Assembly: GCF_039596395.1 (NCBI RefSeq)
Contig: NZ_JBCNJT010000001.1
Location: forward strand, 310,001-374,000
Source of the DNA: Fluviicola sp.
Lineage (GTDB): Bacteria; Bacteroidota; Bacteroidia; Flavobacteriales_D; Crocinitomicaceae
Reading direction: 5' to 3'
DNA: 64,000 bases
Program-made: the position numbers and the translations under genes
The notes under the pieces: model-generated
The model's input: only the letters and a program-made list of their open reading frames with translations
Database searches by the model: none
Told to the model about the DNA's origin: nothing
Part shown: one piece after another, positions 28,493-37,049 of the stretch
How the letters are laid out: every line of letters begins with the position of its first letter
Position numbering within the stretch: the stretch's first letter is position 1

Positions 28493-29439
28493 TGTATGCA
28501 TGCCAGTCCTTTAATCACATATTCGTTGTTCTTTTCTTTGAGAATGGTCACTTCGAGTGTTTGAGAAATCACCATGAGAACAGTATCCAGTTCTTCATTC
28601 AAAAACTCGGTGGTGATCCGGCAATTTTTTAGTGCAGGATTGTCAATACGGATGTTCACTTTGTAGGTCTTGTTGAGAAGAGTTACCACGTCCTCCAGGC
28701 GCTGATTGTCGAGCAGAATTGTTTTATACTGCTTTTTCAGGTTCTCTGCCAGTACGTCCAGTTTCAGATCGCCGCTCGAAATCACGTAGTGTGCACTTTC
28801 ATTGGCATGAAGGGTGAGTTGCATGCCCTTGTTGTCGTAGATCACTACAATTCCTTCGTCCACACGCACATAAATCGTATCGTCGGCAGTTTTGACATCG
28901 AATTTCGTCCCGAGATCTTTGATGTGAATTGGCCCTGCGTCAATAATAAATGGTAGTTTTTTGCTGTGTTTTACCGAGAAATAACCGGAACCTTTCAGCT
29001 TTAATGAACGGTTTTGTGTTCCATAGCCCGCGGATAATTCCACGCTTGAGTGTGTTGCCAAACGGATGTCAGTACCGTCCTCCAGGACGATGTTCTTTTT
29101 GGTTGTTCCGGCTGCGAAAACAGTATTTTCTCCGTTTGAATGCATGAAATAGAACACTGTACCAAAAGAAATGATGAGGATCGCAGCGACGGAGGAAATC
29201 CATGCGACCGAAAGTTTAAGCACCGGAGCCTGGTTCAGTTGGGGATGAATGATGTTCCAGGCATTATCTGTCGAAACAATTTTTTCCGTCAACCCGAAAG
29301 CCTTTGCGCTTCGATCAAAATAAATTTGATTTTCCGGCGCTTCGGAAATCCAGTCTTCCAGGAACATAGCTTCTTCCGGGCTTGCTTCTCCGCTGAGGAA
29401 TTTGCCGATCAGCGCATCCATGTCGTGTGATGTTTTCAT
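28489..29439 (-). CDS. FecR-family anti-sigma factor
   Basis: A 316-residue protein with an N-terminal cytosolic anti-sigma part (FLSGEASPEEAMFLEDWISE), one membrane helix near residues 77-97 (SVAWISSVAAILIISFGTVFYF), a FecR periplasmic domain with the motif VELSAGYGTQNRSLKLKGSG and FHV-like strands, and a DUF4974-type C-terminus (LEDVVTLLNKTYKVNI). It overlaps the sigma gene by 4 bp at its start and the STN gene by 4 bp at its end, so the three form a tight cell-surface signalling operon. Confidence 0.9.
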   Translation of the reverse strand: MKTSHDMDALIGKFLSGEASPEEAMFLEDWISEAPENQIYFDRSAKAFGLTEKIVSTDNAWNIIHPQLNQAPVLKLSVAWISSVAAILIISFGTVFYFMHSNGENTVFAAGTTKKNIVLEDGTDIRLATHSSVELSAGYGTQNRSLKLKGSGYFSVKHSKKLPFIIDAGPIHIKDLGTKFDVKTADDTIYVRVDEGIVVIYDNKGMQLTLHANESAHYVISSGDLKLDVLAENLKKQYKTILLDNQRLEDVVTLLNKTYKVNIRIDNPALKNCRITTEFLNEELDTVLMVISQTLEVTILKEKNNEYVIKGLACIQ

Positions 29440-30005
29440 AGTGTTTGAATGAAAAAAAGGATGAGTAACGGCAAATAGTCTTTCAACTCTTCACGCACAA
29501 TTTTGAGGGCTTTCCCCATTTGATTTTCAACGGTTTTCACAGATAAACCCAATTGATCTGCAATTTCCTGGTAACGAAGCTGTTCAAAACGGCTCATTTT
29601 GAAAATCCGCCCGCATTGTTCGGGCATCGTTTCGATTGCCATCCCGATCCGTTCATTGAGTTCATTCAACTGAACAGTATCGGAAGAATCTGCAAAAGCA
29701 GTGGTTGCTTTGAGTTCATCTGCATACGTATTCCGCACTTTCAAATGCTTGATCTTATTCAAACAGGCATTCTGAACCGACTTGTATAAAACCGCCCGGA
29801 TCGAAGTATGAATATCAAGTTGTACCCGTTTTTCCCACAAAGAAACAAATACTTGCTGTACAATGTCCTCTGCTTCGTCTGAATCTTTCAGAAACGTGTT
29901 GCCATAGCGGACCAGCGGTTTATAATAATCGCGAAATACCATTTCAAATGTGTTTAAATCTCCTGTCACAACTTGTGTTATCACTTGTTTTTCTTCCACC
30001 CGCAT
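29436..30005 (-). CDS. ECF sigma factor of the FecI-like Bacteroidota type
   Basis: A 189-residue sigma-70 protein. Region 2 is seen in FEMVFRDYYKPLVRYGNTFL and EAEDIVQQVFVSLWEK (about 18-58); region 4 in IETMPEQCGRIFKMSRFEQL and YQEIADQLGLSVKTVENQM (about 120-165). It is the first gene of the sigma-FecR-STN operon. It should be held by FecR and released on an outer-membrane signal passed by the STN protein; that flow follows from the FecIRA model. Confidence 0.92.
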   Translation of the reverse strand: MRVEEKQVITQVVTGDLNTFEMVFRDYYKPLVRYGNTFLKDSDEAEDIVQQVFVSLWEKRVQLDIHTSIRAVLYKSVQNACLNKIKHLKVRNTYADELKATTAFADSSDTVQLNELNERIGMAIETMPEQCGRIFKMSRFEQLRYQEIADQLGLSVKTVENQMGKALKIVREELKDYLPLLILFFIQTL

Positions 30006-30086
30006 GTGTATTTCACCGGGGTAAAGTTATCATCTTTTGGTTTATGACAACTGAGAATGATTTTACCCCTAAGTGGGGTGAAGATT

Positions 30087-32567
30087 TTAGGCTGTTTTCT
30101 TACGGAACCACTTTCCAGCGTCGATGTAGAACAAACCTTTCACGGAGAAAGAATTCAAATACGGGTTGTCGAACAGGTTGTTGAAGGTTTTGAAATACCC
30201 GTAGTCCAGTCCGTTTTTGGAAGCGTAGATGTTGTATTTCCAGACGAAGCGGATTTCACTTCCCGGATAAACGACCCAGCGCAGGTCAAAATCAACGGTA
30301 AACGCATTGAAACTGGTGTTGTGGTAACTGTGACCTGCCGAATCAACTCCGGAATAGGAAGAAGCCTGATAACTTCCGTCGTCCAGCAATTCCATGAAGG
30401 ATTTGTAGGAAACTTCCTGCCAGTAATGGTTGAAGCGCAGTTTTAAACTGAATGTTTTGGTGAAGTTGTAATCCAGTGCAATGGAGTTGGTGACAATCCA
30501 GCGTTCGCGGTTTCCTAAGGTAATCTGATCGGTGTAGTTGGTATCTGTAACGCGAACGAACCCAAAGTTGTTGAAATAGCGGTTGACAGTTGAGCTCAGA
30601 ACCGTAAATACTTTCGGCGCGATACGGATGCGCGGACTGATATTCAGATCAAGGTTCGACATACCTTTCCTGTCAAACACGCGGTGATAGGCATAATAAT
30701 CCAGCGCAAAGCGTTTGGAATAATCGCTGGAATAAAAACCTCCGTACTGGAAGGAAGCCGGGAAATGAACCGGGATTCCGAAGGTGCGCGATTCGAAAAA
30801 GTCGTGTTCACCCAAAGGATAAACATTCAGGGAGATTCCTGCTGAAAGGAATTTTTTGGTGGTAACGATGTATTCGCTATTGATGGACCAATAACCGAAT
30901 TTGGTTGGTTTGTATAAGTATTCAACCGTGTTTTCAGCCGAGAAATTCCTGCGCAAAAGCCGTTTGGTAGCTTCGTAACCTGTCCAGCGGTAACGCCCGT
31001 AAAACCCGAAGAAATTGTTCCGCGCCAAAAAGCCCAATTCTGTGGGATTGTAGTTGTCGTCGCAATCGTAGTAATCGATATTGAACTGGTTGACTCCTTT
31101 TACCTTTTGAAAGCTGATCGAAGAAGAACGGCCTGCAATCGCTTTATTTCCGGAAGAATTGATTGAAACCTGCGTATTAGCCGAAATACCGTAAACCCTG
31201 TTTTTGTTGAAAACCAGTCCCTGTAAGGTCGTTACATTGGAAAGGACATTGATTTCCGGCCGGATGACGTTGGTGTTCAGAAGTGAAATATTGGCGTTAT
31301 TTTTTAAGTTTTGAGATAGAACGAACACGTTGTAATTCGATACGGGATGTGCCAGGATTTTGTGATCGGTTCCTGTTGAGTCCCGGTAATTCAGGTAAGA
31401 CCGGTTTTCAATTGCATTAAACACACCGATTCCCAATCCGCCTTTGGTTCGACCGGAAATCTTCAGCGCATTGATTAATTGAGCTCTGTCGGGGATCGTG
31501 TTGATTGTATTGTTCGGGTCTTTCGCTGCGGAGTCAATGGCCTGTTGCTTCAGGTAAGTTTCCGCACCGATCCTGCGCGAGTAGAATAAATCACCGATTC
31601 CGAACAAATCCATTCCTTCCAGGAAAAAAGGCCGGTTTTCGGGATAGCGCACTTCAAAAGGAGAAAGGTTCAATACCAAACGGTCCGAAACGGTTTGCCC
31701 GAAATCCGGGACCAACGTAGCGTCGAGGGTGAAAGATTCGCTTAGTCCGACTTTCATATCCATCCCGAACCGCGGCCGGAATCCCCAGTTTTGTGATTGG
31801 GAGTTTTCATCGTAACTGTCTTCGAGATACATGGTAGAGTAGGGAGAAAAAGAAAGCCGCAGCGGAGTTCCCAGGTTTTCGATTCCCTTGATATAACCGC
31901 TCTGGGCAATTTCGCCGTATTGCTGCGGATCTACGAACGACCAATGCGAAGTTTCCCGGTTGCGGCGTATGTTTCGTACGTAATTGATGCGCCAGTTTTG
32001 GACAGTCTCTTTCGGGAAACGCAATTGTGTCAGCGGAATGCGAATCTCGATGCTCCATCCTTCGGCGATTCGCTTCACTTTACTTCTCCAAACGGCGTTC
32101 CAGGAGTAATCTTCATTCGTTTGATTGATAATGGCGTCCAATTCCGTTCCGGCGGCGGTAACGTAAAATCCAAAAGCATTTTGCCCGGCGCCATAAGGAT
32201 CAATTAACACGCCAAACCAATCGGCATTCCCGTAATCGTCCCGTTCCGACAAAAAAGCAATGATGGAATCCGGCCGGTGATCGGCCAATTTTGCCCCGAT
32301 GTAAATGTATTGATCGTCGTAAAGGAATTTGACTTCGCTTTTGTAGGCACTGGGTGCTCCCGGATTCGGGTAATTGTTGGTGAAATCCCCGGCAGTTTCC
32401 GCTTCATCCCAGGCCACTTCCAACAACATTCCGTCCAAAGTAATGGCCTTATTCGTACGCTTTCCCGAAACGGTTTTTTGTGCCGGAAGAACATAAGAAA
32501 TCAGAATAAAAGTTAGAAGTATACAGTAGCGCAATTTCACCCGGTAAAATTCGTTATTTTTGATCAT
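30087..32567 (-). CDS. CBM9-like domain protein with DUF5916 barrel
   Basis: An 826-residue secreted protein. After a hydrophobic leader ending VLPAQ comes a family-9 carbohydrate-binding-like domain (about 33-215; ITLDGMLLEVAWDEAET, YDDQYIYIGAKLAD, WRINYVRNIRR), then a DUF5916 beta-barrel-like region (about 230-826; LSPFEVRYPENRPFFLEGMD). Ligand unknown. The ATG at 32567 is only 14 nt from the divergent gene start; a GTG at 32540 (followed by KLRYCILLTF) would give a tidier signal peptide and leave room for the divergent promoter. Confidence 0.85.
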   Translation of the reverse strand: MIKNNEFYRVKLRYCILLTFILISYVLPAQKTVSGKRTNKAITLDGMLLEVAWDEAETAGDFTNNYPNPGAPSAYKSEVKFLYDDQYIYIGAKLADHRPDSIIAFLSERDDYGNADWFGVLIDPYGAGQNAFGFYVTAAGTELDAIINQTNEDYSWNAVWRSKVKRIAEGWSIEIRIPLTQLRFPKETVQNWRINYVRNIRRNRETSHWSFVDPQQYGEIAQSGYIKGIENLGTPLRLSFSPYSTMYLEDSYDENSQSQNWGFRPRFGMDMKVGLSESFTLDATLVPDFGQTVSDRLVLNLSPFEVRYPENRPFFLEGMDLFGIGDLFYSRRIGAETYLKQQAIDSAAKDPNNTINTIPDRAQLINALKISGRTKGGLGIGVFNAIENRSYLNYRDSTGTDHKILAHPVSNYNVFVLSQNLKNNANISLLNTNVIRPEINVLSNVTTLQGLVFNKNRVYGISANTQVSINSSGNKAIAGRSSSISFQKVKGVNQFNIDYYDCDDNYNPTELGFLARNNFFGFYGRYRWTGYEATKRLLRRNFSAENTVEYLYKPTKFGYWSINSEYIVTTKKFLSAGISLNVYPLGEHDFFESRTFGIPVHFPASFQYGGFYSSDYSKRFALDYYAYHRVFDRKGMSNLDLNISPRIRIAPKVFTVLSSTVNRYFNNFGFVRVTDTNYTDQITLGNRERWIVTNSIALDYNFTKTFSLKLRFNHYWQEVSYKSFMELLDDGSYQASSYSGVDSAGHSYHNTSFNAFTVDFDLRWVVYPGSEIRFVWKYNIYASKNGLDYGYFKTFNNLFDNPYLNSFSVKGLFYIDAGKWFRKKTA
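32555..32562 (+). promoter_or_regulatory. -7 box TATTTTTG for the 32582 lipoprotein gene
   Basis: The octamer fits TAnnTTTG and ends 19 nt before the ATG at 32582. It falls inside the first codons of the divergent gene if that gene starts at 32567, which favours the shorter start for the latter. No -33 element is clear. Confidence 0.45.
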
Positions 32568-32581
32568 ATAAACTCACAGAT

Positions 32582-33469
32582 ATGTCAGGAATAGTCTTTC
32601 TAAAACGTTTTACCCTGGTTTTACTTCTTGTAAGTGCCGTTTCTTCCTGTGGGTTGAAATATGTTCCCGGACCAAGTCTGGAGGATTTGGCAAGGAACCG
32701 GAAAGAAAGCCTGGAACAGCAATTGGCGCACGATTTTGGGGCTGTGAATAAAAGATATGTGAGTCTTACTTACGGTGAAACGGTCGTTGTGAAGCCACAG
32801 TCTTATCAGCGCCTGGATTCCCTGTTTGAAGAGAAATACCGCTTGAGCAAACTCGGGCTATCTTCCAAAGACATTGATCCGTTGATCGAAAACCAGAAAA
32901 TGGCTTTGCTGGCTGATACTACCGAGGTGTTGTATATGGAAACGCACTGGTTCGAACTGATTAAGGATACAACCTGTGAATTTATCGTTGCGCAATGCTT
33001 TTTGAACAATAAGAATGTACTGCGCAAAATGGAGTACGTGGATGAATTCCAAACGGGGAAATCAAACCAGGTTTGGGCGGAAAAATACATGAAAGAAGAT
33101 TGGCTGACGCGCAATATGGACGGATACACTACTAACGACGACCTGGCTTTTTATGCCATGATGAAAAACAGGGAATTCAATCTGCAGGGCGATGAGAAAA
33201 ACCGGTTCCTGGAGAATGTCTTCCTGGTAATGCGTTTCGCGAGTGAAAACCAAAGTACGGCAGCACAGGGAATTGCATTGAAACTGGCTGCACGCCAAAT
33301 GAAAAACGAAATTCCTGGTTTCAAATCAGGAGATTATGTGTTTTCCTTTAAAAAGGACGTTGATCCGGTTTCAAAAGAAACGGTTTACGTAGTGGAAGCT
33401 GCTTCCGAAGTGGATAAAAAGGTATTGGTAACGCGACGTTACGATCAGTATTATATGCCGTTGAATTAA
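32582..33469 (+). CDS. lipoprotein of unknown function
   Basis: A 295-residue protein with a signal peptide and lipobox VSSCG (Cys 23). The mature part is alpha-helical and charged, with no family I recognise. It stands alone, divergent from the DUF5916 gene and convergent with comEC; the gap after it (33470-33564) is AT-rich with weak inverted repeats only. Confidence 0.72.
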   Translation: MSGIVFLKRFTLVLLLVSAVSSCGLKYVPGPSLEDLARNRKESLEQQLAHDFGAVNKRYVSLTYGETVVVKPQSYQRLDSLFEEKYRLSKLGLSSKDIDPLIENQKMALLADTTEVLYMETHWFELIKDTTCEFIVAQCFLNNKNVLRKMEYVDEFQTGKSNQVWAEKYMKEDWLTRNMDGYTTNDDLAFYAMMKNREFNLQGDEKNRFLENVFLVMRFASENQSTAAQGIALKLAARQMKNEIPGFKSGDYVFSFKKDVDPVSKETVYVVEAASEVDKKVLVTRRYDQYYMPLN

Positions 33470-33564
33470 TGGATAATTGAAAATTGTAAAATTGAAAAGG
33501 GGAATTTTCCTGTTTTGAATGGATACGAGTTTATTAAAACTTTTTCCAGTTTCAATATCCATTT

Positions 33565-35511
33565 TCAAATAGTTAGCTGGACACAAAAAGGCTCAATTGG
33601 CTCGTCTTTGTATAAATAGCGCTGAAGCCTCTGGGATAAAAGCGCTTTGTGATGAGATTTCCCAGGAGTTCCTCTTGATTGATAAGTGTATTCCTGTTTA
33701 CCGATCCTGAATTTCCAGCCGTTCTCTTCCCGGATAAATGAGATTTCCTGTTTGTCCAATTGCACTTTATTCCCGGATTTCAAAACAAGCGATTTGCCCA
33801 GGTTCAGCCCTGAATCGCGGACCGCGTTTTTGAGTGTTTGGAGGATTTGCTTGTTTTTGGGAGTGTTTTCTGCAAAAGTGATCAGCATTCCTTTGTACTG
33901 GATCATTCCGCAAAACGCTTTCCCTGAAAAGACCTGAAGCTGGTTTTGTTCGAATTTCACTTCGCGTTTCCAGGAAATGAGCAGCAGACAAACAGCTAAT
34001 CCGGTTAGGGCAATTTTGGAAAAGAGTTGTTTGATCAGCAACTTGTGAAAGCAAAATCCGATCAATCCGCCAACAACCAGGAACTGGATGAAATTCAGTT
34101 CAAATCCGCCGGAAACGCCTCCCGGAATTTCGTCCACGTATTGGATGCCGATTACCAGGGCCTGAAGGGAAAGAACCGTCAGGAAAATAACGAGCGTATT
34201 CAAATAAGGAATCCACGCCGTAAAAATCAGGATGATCAAAAAGAGCAAAACGACGAACCCGAGCAGCATCACAACGATGTTGGAGAGCAGAAAGTAATTG
34301 GGGAACTGGTGGAACCAATACAACATGAAAGGAGTGGTTGCGATCGTAGCCGCGATACCCACAGCACTTCCTTTCCAAAGCCAGTCGAGCCATTTTTGGC
34401 GGATGTGGATGAGTTGATAAATCGAATTCTGGAACAAAAGAATGCCGATCAAAGCCACATACGACAACTGGAAACCGATGTCGAATAAGTAATACGGATC
34501 GTATAACAGCAAAACAATTGCCGAAAGGATGAGGTTGTTCATTCCGCTGTTTTTACGGCTCAAAAGCTGACCGAGTGCCAGAATGCTGAACATGACCACG
34601 GCGCGGATTACGGAAGGAGAAGCACCGCTTAATAATCCGAATCCCCAGATCAAAATGACGGAAAAGAGAATGGCCTGTTTCCGGGAAATCCATTTGCTGA
34701 AAAAGCCGAGTAGGTATTGAAAAATGATCAGTATGATCCCGACATGCAATCCTGAAACAGCCAGTACATGCATGGCCCCGGTATTCGAAAAAGAATCCAG
34801 GACTTCCTGCTCAATGTCTGTTTTATTCCCCAATAATAAGGCAACACCGATTCCGGAAACGGATGCAGGAAGCCAGGATTTCATTTTTTCGCCGATCTCG
34901 TCCTGCCAGTTGGAAAAGAAAATCGTCAGGTTTTCCCGTGTGCCGGTTTTTTGAATGCAATTCGAAGCGATGAAAGCCCGCCCGATGTAATGATGGGTTC
35001 CGTAATAGTACGCTGCATCAAAACTTCCCGGGTTTGTTTCGTTCCGGAATGGTTCCAGGATTGTTTTGAATGCTACGAAATCGCCCGTTCGATAGATTCC
35101 TTCCAGCGTGTCGAGTGTGAGGATGATATTGCCCTGGATGGGAACTTGTTTGTTCCGGTCCGTTGTTTTTTCAAGCGCCAGATGAATGGTTTGGTAGCCC
35201 GATTCAGAGATTTTGCTTTTAAAAACTGTTCCGTAGCTTACTTTTCCGGACATTTCTTCCAGGGAAGCAGTCGTTCTTTTTACGAGCTTCAGCTTCCCGA
35301 AACCGATCAGCATAAACAGCAAGCTAAAGGCAAGGACCGGCATAAACTTCGGGAATGATTTGGAAGGAAACAAATACTGGTAAATCAAGCTCAGAATACA
35401 GCCTGCAAAAACGCCTGTCAGAACTAATCCGGTAGTTCCTGTATTCCCTTCGGAAGCGTAGGAAAAAAGAATGCCGAGTATCAATCCCAGCGAAATTGGT
35501 AATAGTGGCAT
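33565..35511 (-). CDS. comEC: ComEC/Rec2-family competence membrane protein
   Basis: The 648-residue protein has a N-terminal set of membrane helices, a DUF4131-like soluble part (about 80-200), and the competence core with ALLLGNKTDIEQEVLDSF and the family signature HVLAVSGLHVGIILII (about residues 245-265), then about eight more helices. ComEC forms the inner-membrane channel for single-stranded DNA uptake. The C-terminal metallo-beta-lactamase domain found in many homologues is absent; only a short domain of about 120 residues follows the last helix. Short forms are common in Bacteroidota. A DNA-uptake role is inferred from family only. Confidence 0.9.
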   Translation of the reverse strand: MPLLPISLGLILGILFSYASEGNTGTTGLVLTGVFAGCILSLIYQYLFPSKSFPKFMPVLAFSLLFMLIGFGKLKLVKRTTASLEEMSGKVSYGTVFKSKISESGYQTIHLALEKTTDRNKQVPIQGNIILTLDTLEGIYRTGDFVAFKTILEPFRNETNPGSFDAAYYYGTHHYIGRAFIASNCIQKTGTRENLTIFFSNWQDEIGEKMKSWLPASVSGIGVALLLGNKTDIEQEVLDSFSNTGAMHVLAVSGLHVGIILIIFQYLLGFFSKWISRKQAILFSVILIWGFGLLSGASPSVIRAVVMFSILALGQLLSRKNSGMNNLILSAIVLLLYDPYYLFDIGFQLSYVALIGILLFQNSIYQLIHIRQKWLDWLWKGSAVGIAATIATTPFMLYWFHQFPNYFLLSNIVVMLLGFVVLLFLIILIFTAWIPYLNTLVIFLTVLSLQALVIGIQYVDEIPGGVSGGFELNFIQFLVVGGLIGFCFHKLLIKQLFSKIALTGLAVCLLLISWKREVKFEQNQLQVFSGKAFCGMIQYKGMLITFAENTPKNKQILQTLKNAVRDSGLNLGKSLVLKSGNKVQLDKQEISFIREENGWKFRIGKQEYTYQSRGTPGKSHHKALLSQRLQRYLYKDEPIEPFCVQLTI

Positions 35512-35623
35512 TTTGTGATAGCGGGTTAAATAATATAGACGAATCTAATAAAATCTTCGATAGATGATATCCCAAATTGAATTTTCTTTGTTTCTTTACA
35601 ATCAAAACTTTACAAATCCAATT

Positions 35624-36478
35624 ATGTTTAAACTGAATTATTTTGTACCTGCTTTTGCGTTAACCCTAAGCCTGGCGTCTTGTGGAGGTGGTGAGACTGA
35701 AAAGAACGCAGTTGCTACCGTAGAAACAACTGATGCATCAGATGATTCTTCCGAAGATGATTACGTATTACCTCCGCCGATCAGTATCGCAAATGCATTT
35801 AAAGATGCAGGTTTGCCATATGTGGCAGGTAAAACAAACCCTGCTGCGAATGCAGATAAATATTCCGTAAAAATCGACCAATTGATGAATTTGGGAATTT
35901 ACTCTACGGATATGGCTTATTGCGCCATCAACTCCAAAACACAGGAAGCACGCGAGTATTTGGTAGTGATTCAGAAAATGGGATCAAAAGTTGGTCTGGA
36001 AAGCGTTTTTTCCGATAAAGAACTGATCACGAAGTTTGATAAAGGATTGGGTGATGTGGAAGCATTGCAGGATATCATTTATGAAATCCAGGACAAATCG
36101 GATGAGTACATGGAAAACAACGACCTGAAGTATTTGGGAGCAATCCAGTTCTCCGGTTCATGGATCGAAGGAATGTATTTGGGAATCGACAATAAAAAAG
36201 ACAAGGAAGAGATCGGGAAATTGCTGGTTGAGCAAATGAGCTTGTTGAAAAACATCATCAAAGGATTCAAGAGCCATCCGGCACAGGAAGATGCACGTTT
36301 GAAAGAAGTGATCAAAATGTATGAAGGAATTCTGAATACTTACGAAGGAATGGCTTCCGTGAAGAAAGTGTCCAAAAATATCAACCGCGAAACACCTGAA
36401 TTAACCGATGCCGAGTACAAAACTTTGGCGGATGAAGTGAAAATGGTGCGTTCCAATATTGTTAAACCAGGGAAATAA
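35624..36478 (+). CDS. lipoprotein of unknown function
   Basis: I start at the ATG at 35624, which gives a clear lipoprotein signal (MFKLNYFVPAFALTLSLASC, Cys 20); an ATG 20 codons upstream lacks this. The mature 265 residues begin with an acidic Ser/Asp/Glu linker and continue as alpha-helical, charged sequence (YDKSDEYMENN, KMYEGILNTYEGM) with no family I recognise. The next gene starts 6 bp after the stop and is probably co-transcribed. Confidence 0.72.
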   Translation: MFKLNYFVPAFALTLSLASCGGGETEKNAVATVETTDASDDSSEDDYVLPPPISIANAFKDAGLPYVAGKTNPAANADKYSVKIDQLMNLGIYSTDMAYCAINSKTQEAREYLVVIQKMGSKVGLESVFSDKELITKFDKGLGDVEALQDIIYEIQDKSDEYMENNDLKYLGAIQFSGSWIEGMYLGIDNKKDKEEIGKLLVEQMSLLKNIIKGFKSHPAQEDARLKEVIKMYEGILNTYEGMASVKKVSKNINRETPELTDAEYKTLADEVKMVRSNIVKPGK

Positions 36479-36484
36479 TTTTTT

Positions 36485-36988
36485 ATGATAAAGCTATTCA
36501 AATTCACCCTTCCGCTTGCTGTTTGTTTATTGTGGATCGGATTGGTTTCAGGAGGGAATGATAACGTGCTGGAAGCGCAAATGAGCACCTTGAAACAGGA
36601 ATGCAAAGAAATGATCAAAGGAACGCGCTACGAAGGTTCCAAGATTACGTACTTCACAGCTGGTTCTTCCAAACAGGTCAAAAATATCGAAGTGTATACT
36701 TTCCTGCTGGATGAATACAAATTTGCGATCAGCGCGAAAAAATGTACGGCTGCACTGACGGTGAAAATCTACGATGCACCGGCTGATAATAAAGACCGCG
36801 TATTGATCAAGGAATTCAAAAAAGTACAGGGTAAAAACCTGAAATTCAGCACCACGGAATTAAACGATGCGTACGTTGCAAAGATTCCGGATGCTGATCG
36901 TTTGAGAAATATCCACATTGAATATTCCATCGGTTCCGGAAAGGGGACAAAAGAAGGGATTGTTTTAGTTTACGGTATTGAACCTTAA
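36485..36988 (+). CDS. secreted protein of unknown function
   Basis: A 167-residue product with a signal peptide (about 1-24, ending VSGGN) and a small beta-rich mature domain (TYFTAGSSKQVKNIEVYTFLL, LTVKIYDAP, NIHIEYSIGSGKG). No family recognised. It lies 6 bp after the lipoprotein gene, so the two may act together at the envelope; a terminator follows. Confidence 0.7.
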   Translation: MIKLFKFTLPLAVCLLWIGLVSGGNDNVLEAQMSTLKQECKEMIKGTRYEGSKITYFTAGSSKQVKNIEVYTFLLDEYKFAISAKKCTAALTVKIYDAPADNKDRVLIKEFKKVQGKNLKFSTTELNDAYVAKIPDADRLRNIHIEYSIGSGKGTKEGIVLVYGIEP

Positions 36989-37000
36989 ATCACAGAAATG

Positions 37001-37030
37001 AGGCTTATATCCGAGATAAAGCCTATTTTT
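37001..37030 (+). terminator. terminator between the secreted-protein gene and thrS
   Basis: Stem AGGCTT/AAGCCT extended by ATATC/GATA with one bulge, 3-nt loop, then ATTTTT. It lies 12 bp after the stop at 36988. Its T-tract overlaps the -7 box of thrS. Confidence 0.6.
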
Positions 37031-37031
37031 G
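37024..37031 (+). promoter_or_regulatory. -7 box TATTTTTG for thrS
   Basis: The octamer fits TAnnTTTG, ends 18 nt before the thrS ATG, and is formed partly from the T-tract of the preceding terminator. No clear -33 element. Confidence 0.4.
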
Positions 37032-37049
37032 TACTAAATTTTATAAGTG

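Noticed and set aside
37047-37049. GTG as the thrS start
   Set aside because: The next codon is an ATG that matches the usual N-terminus; GTG adds a single residue.
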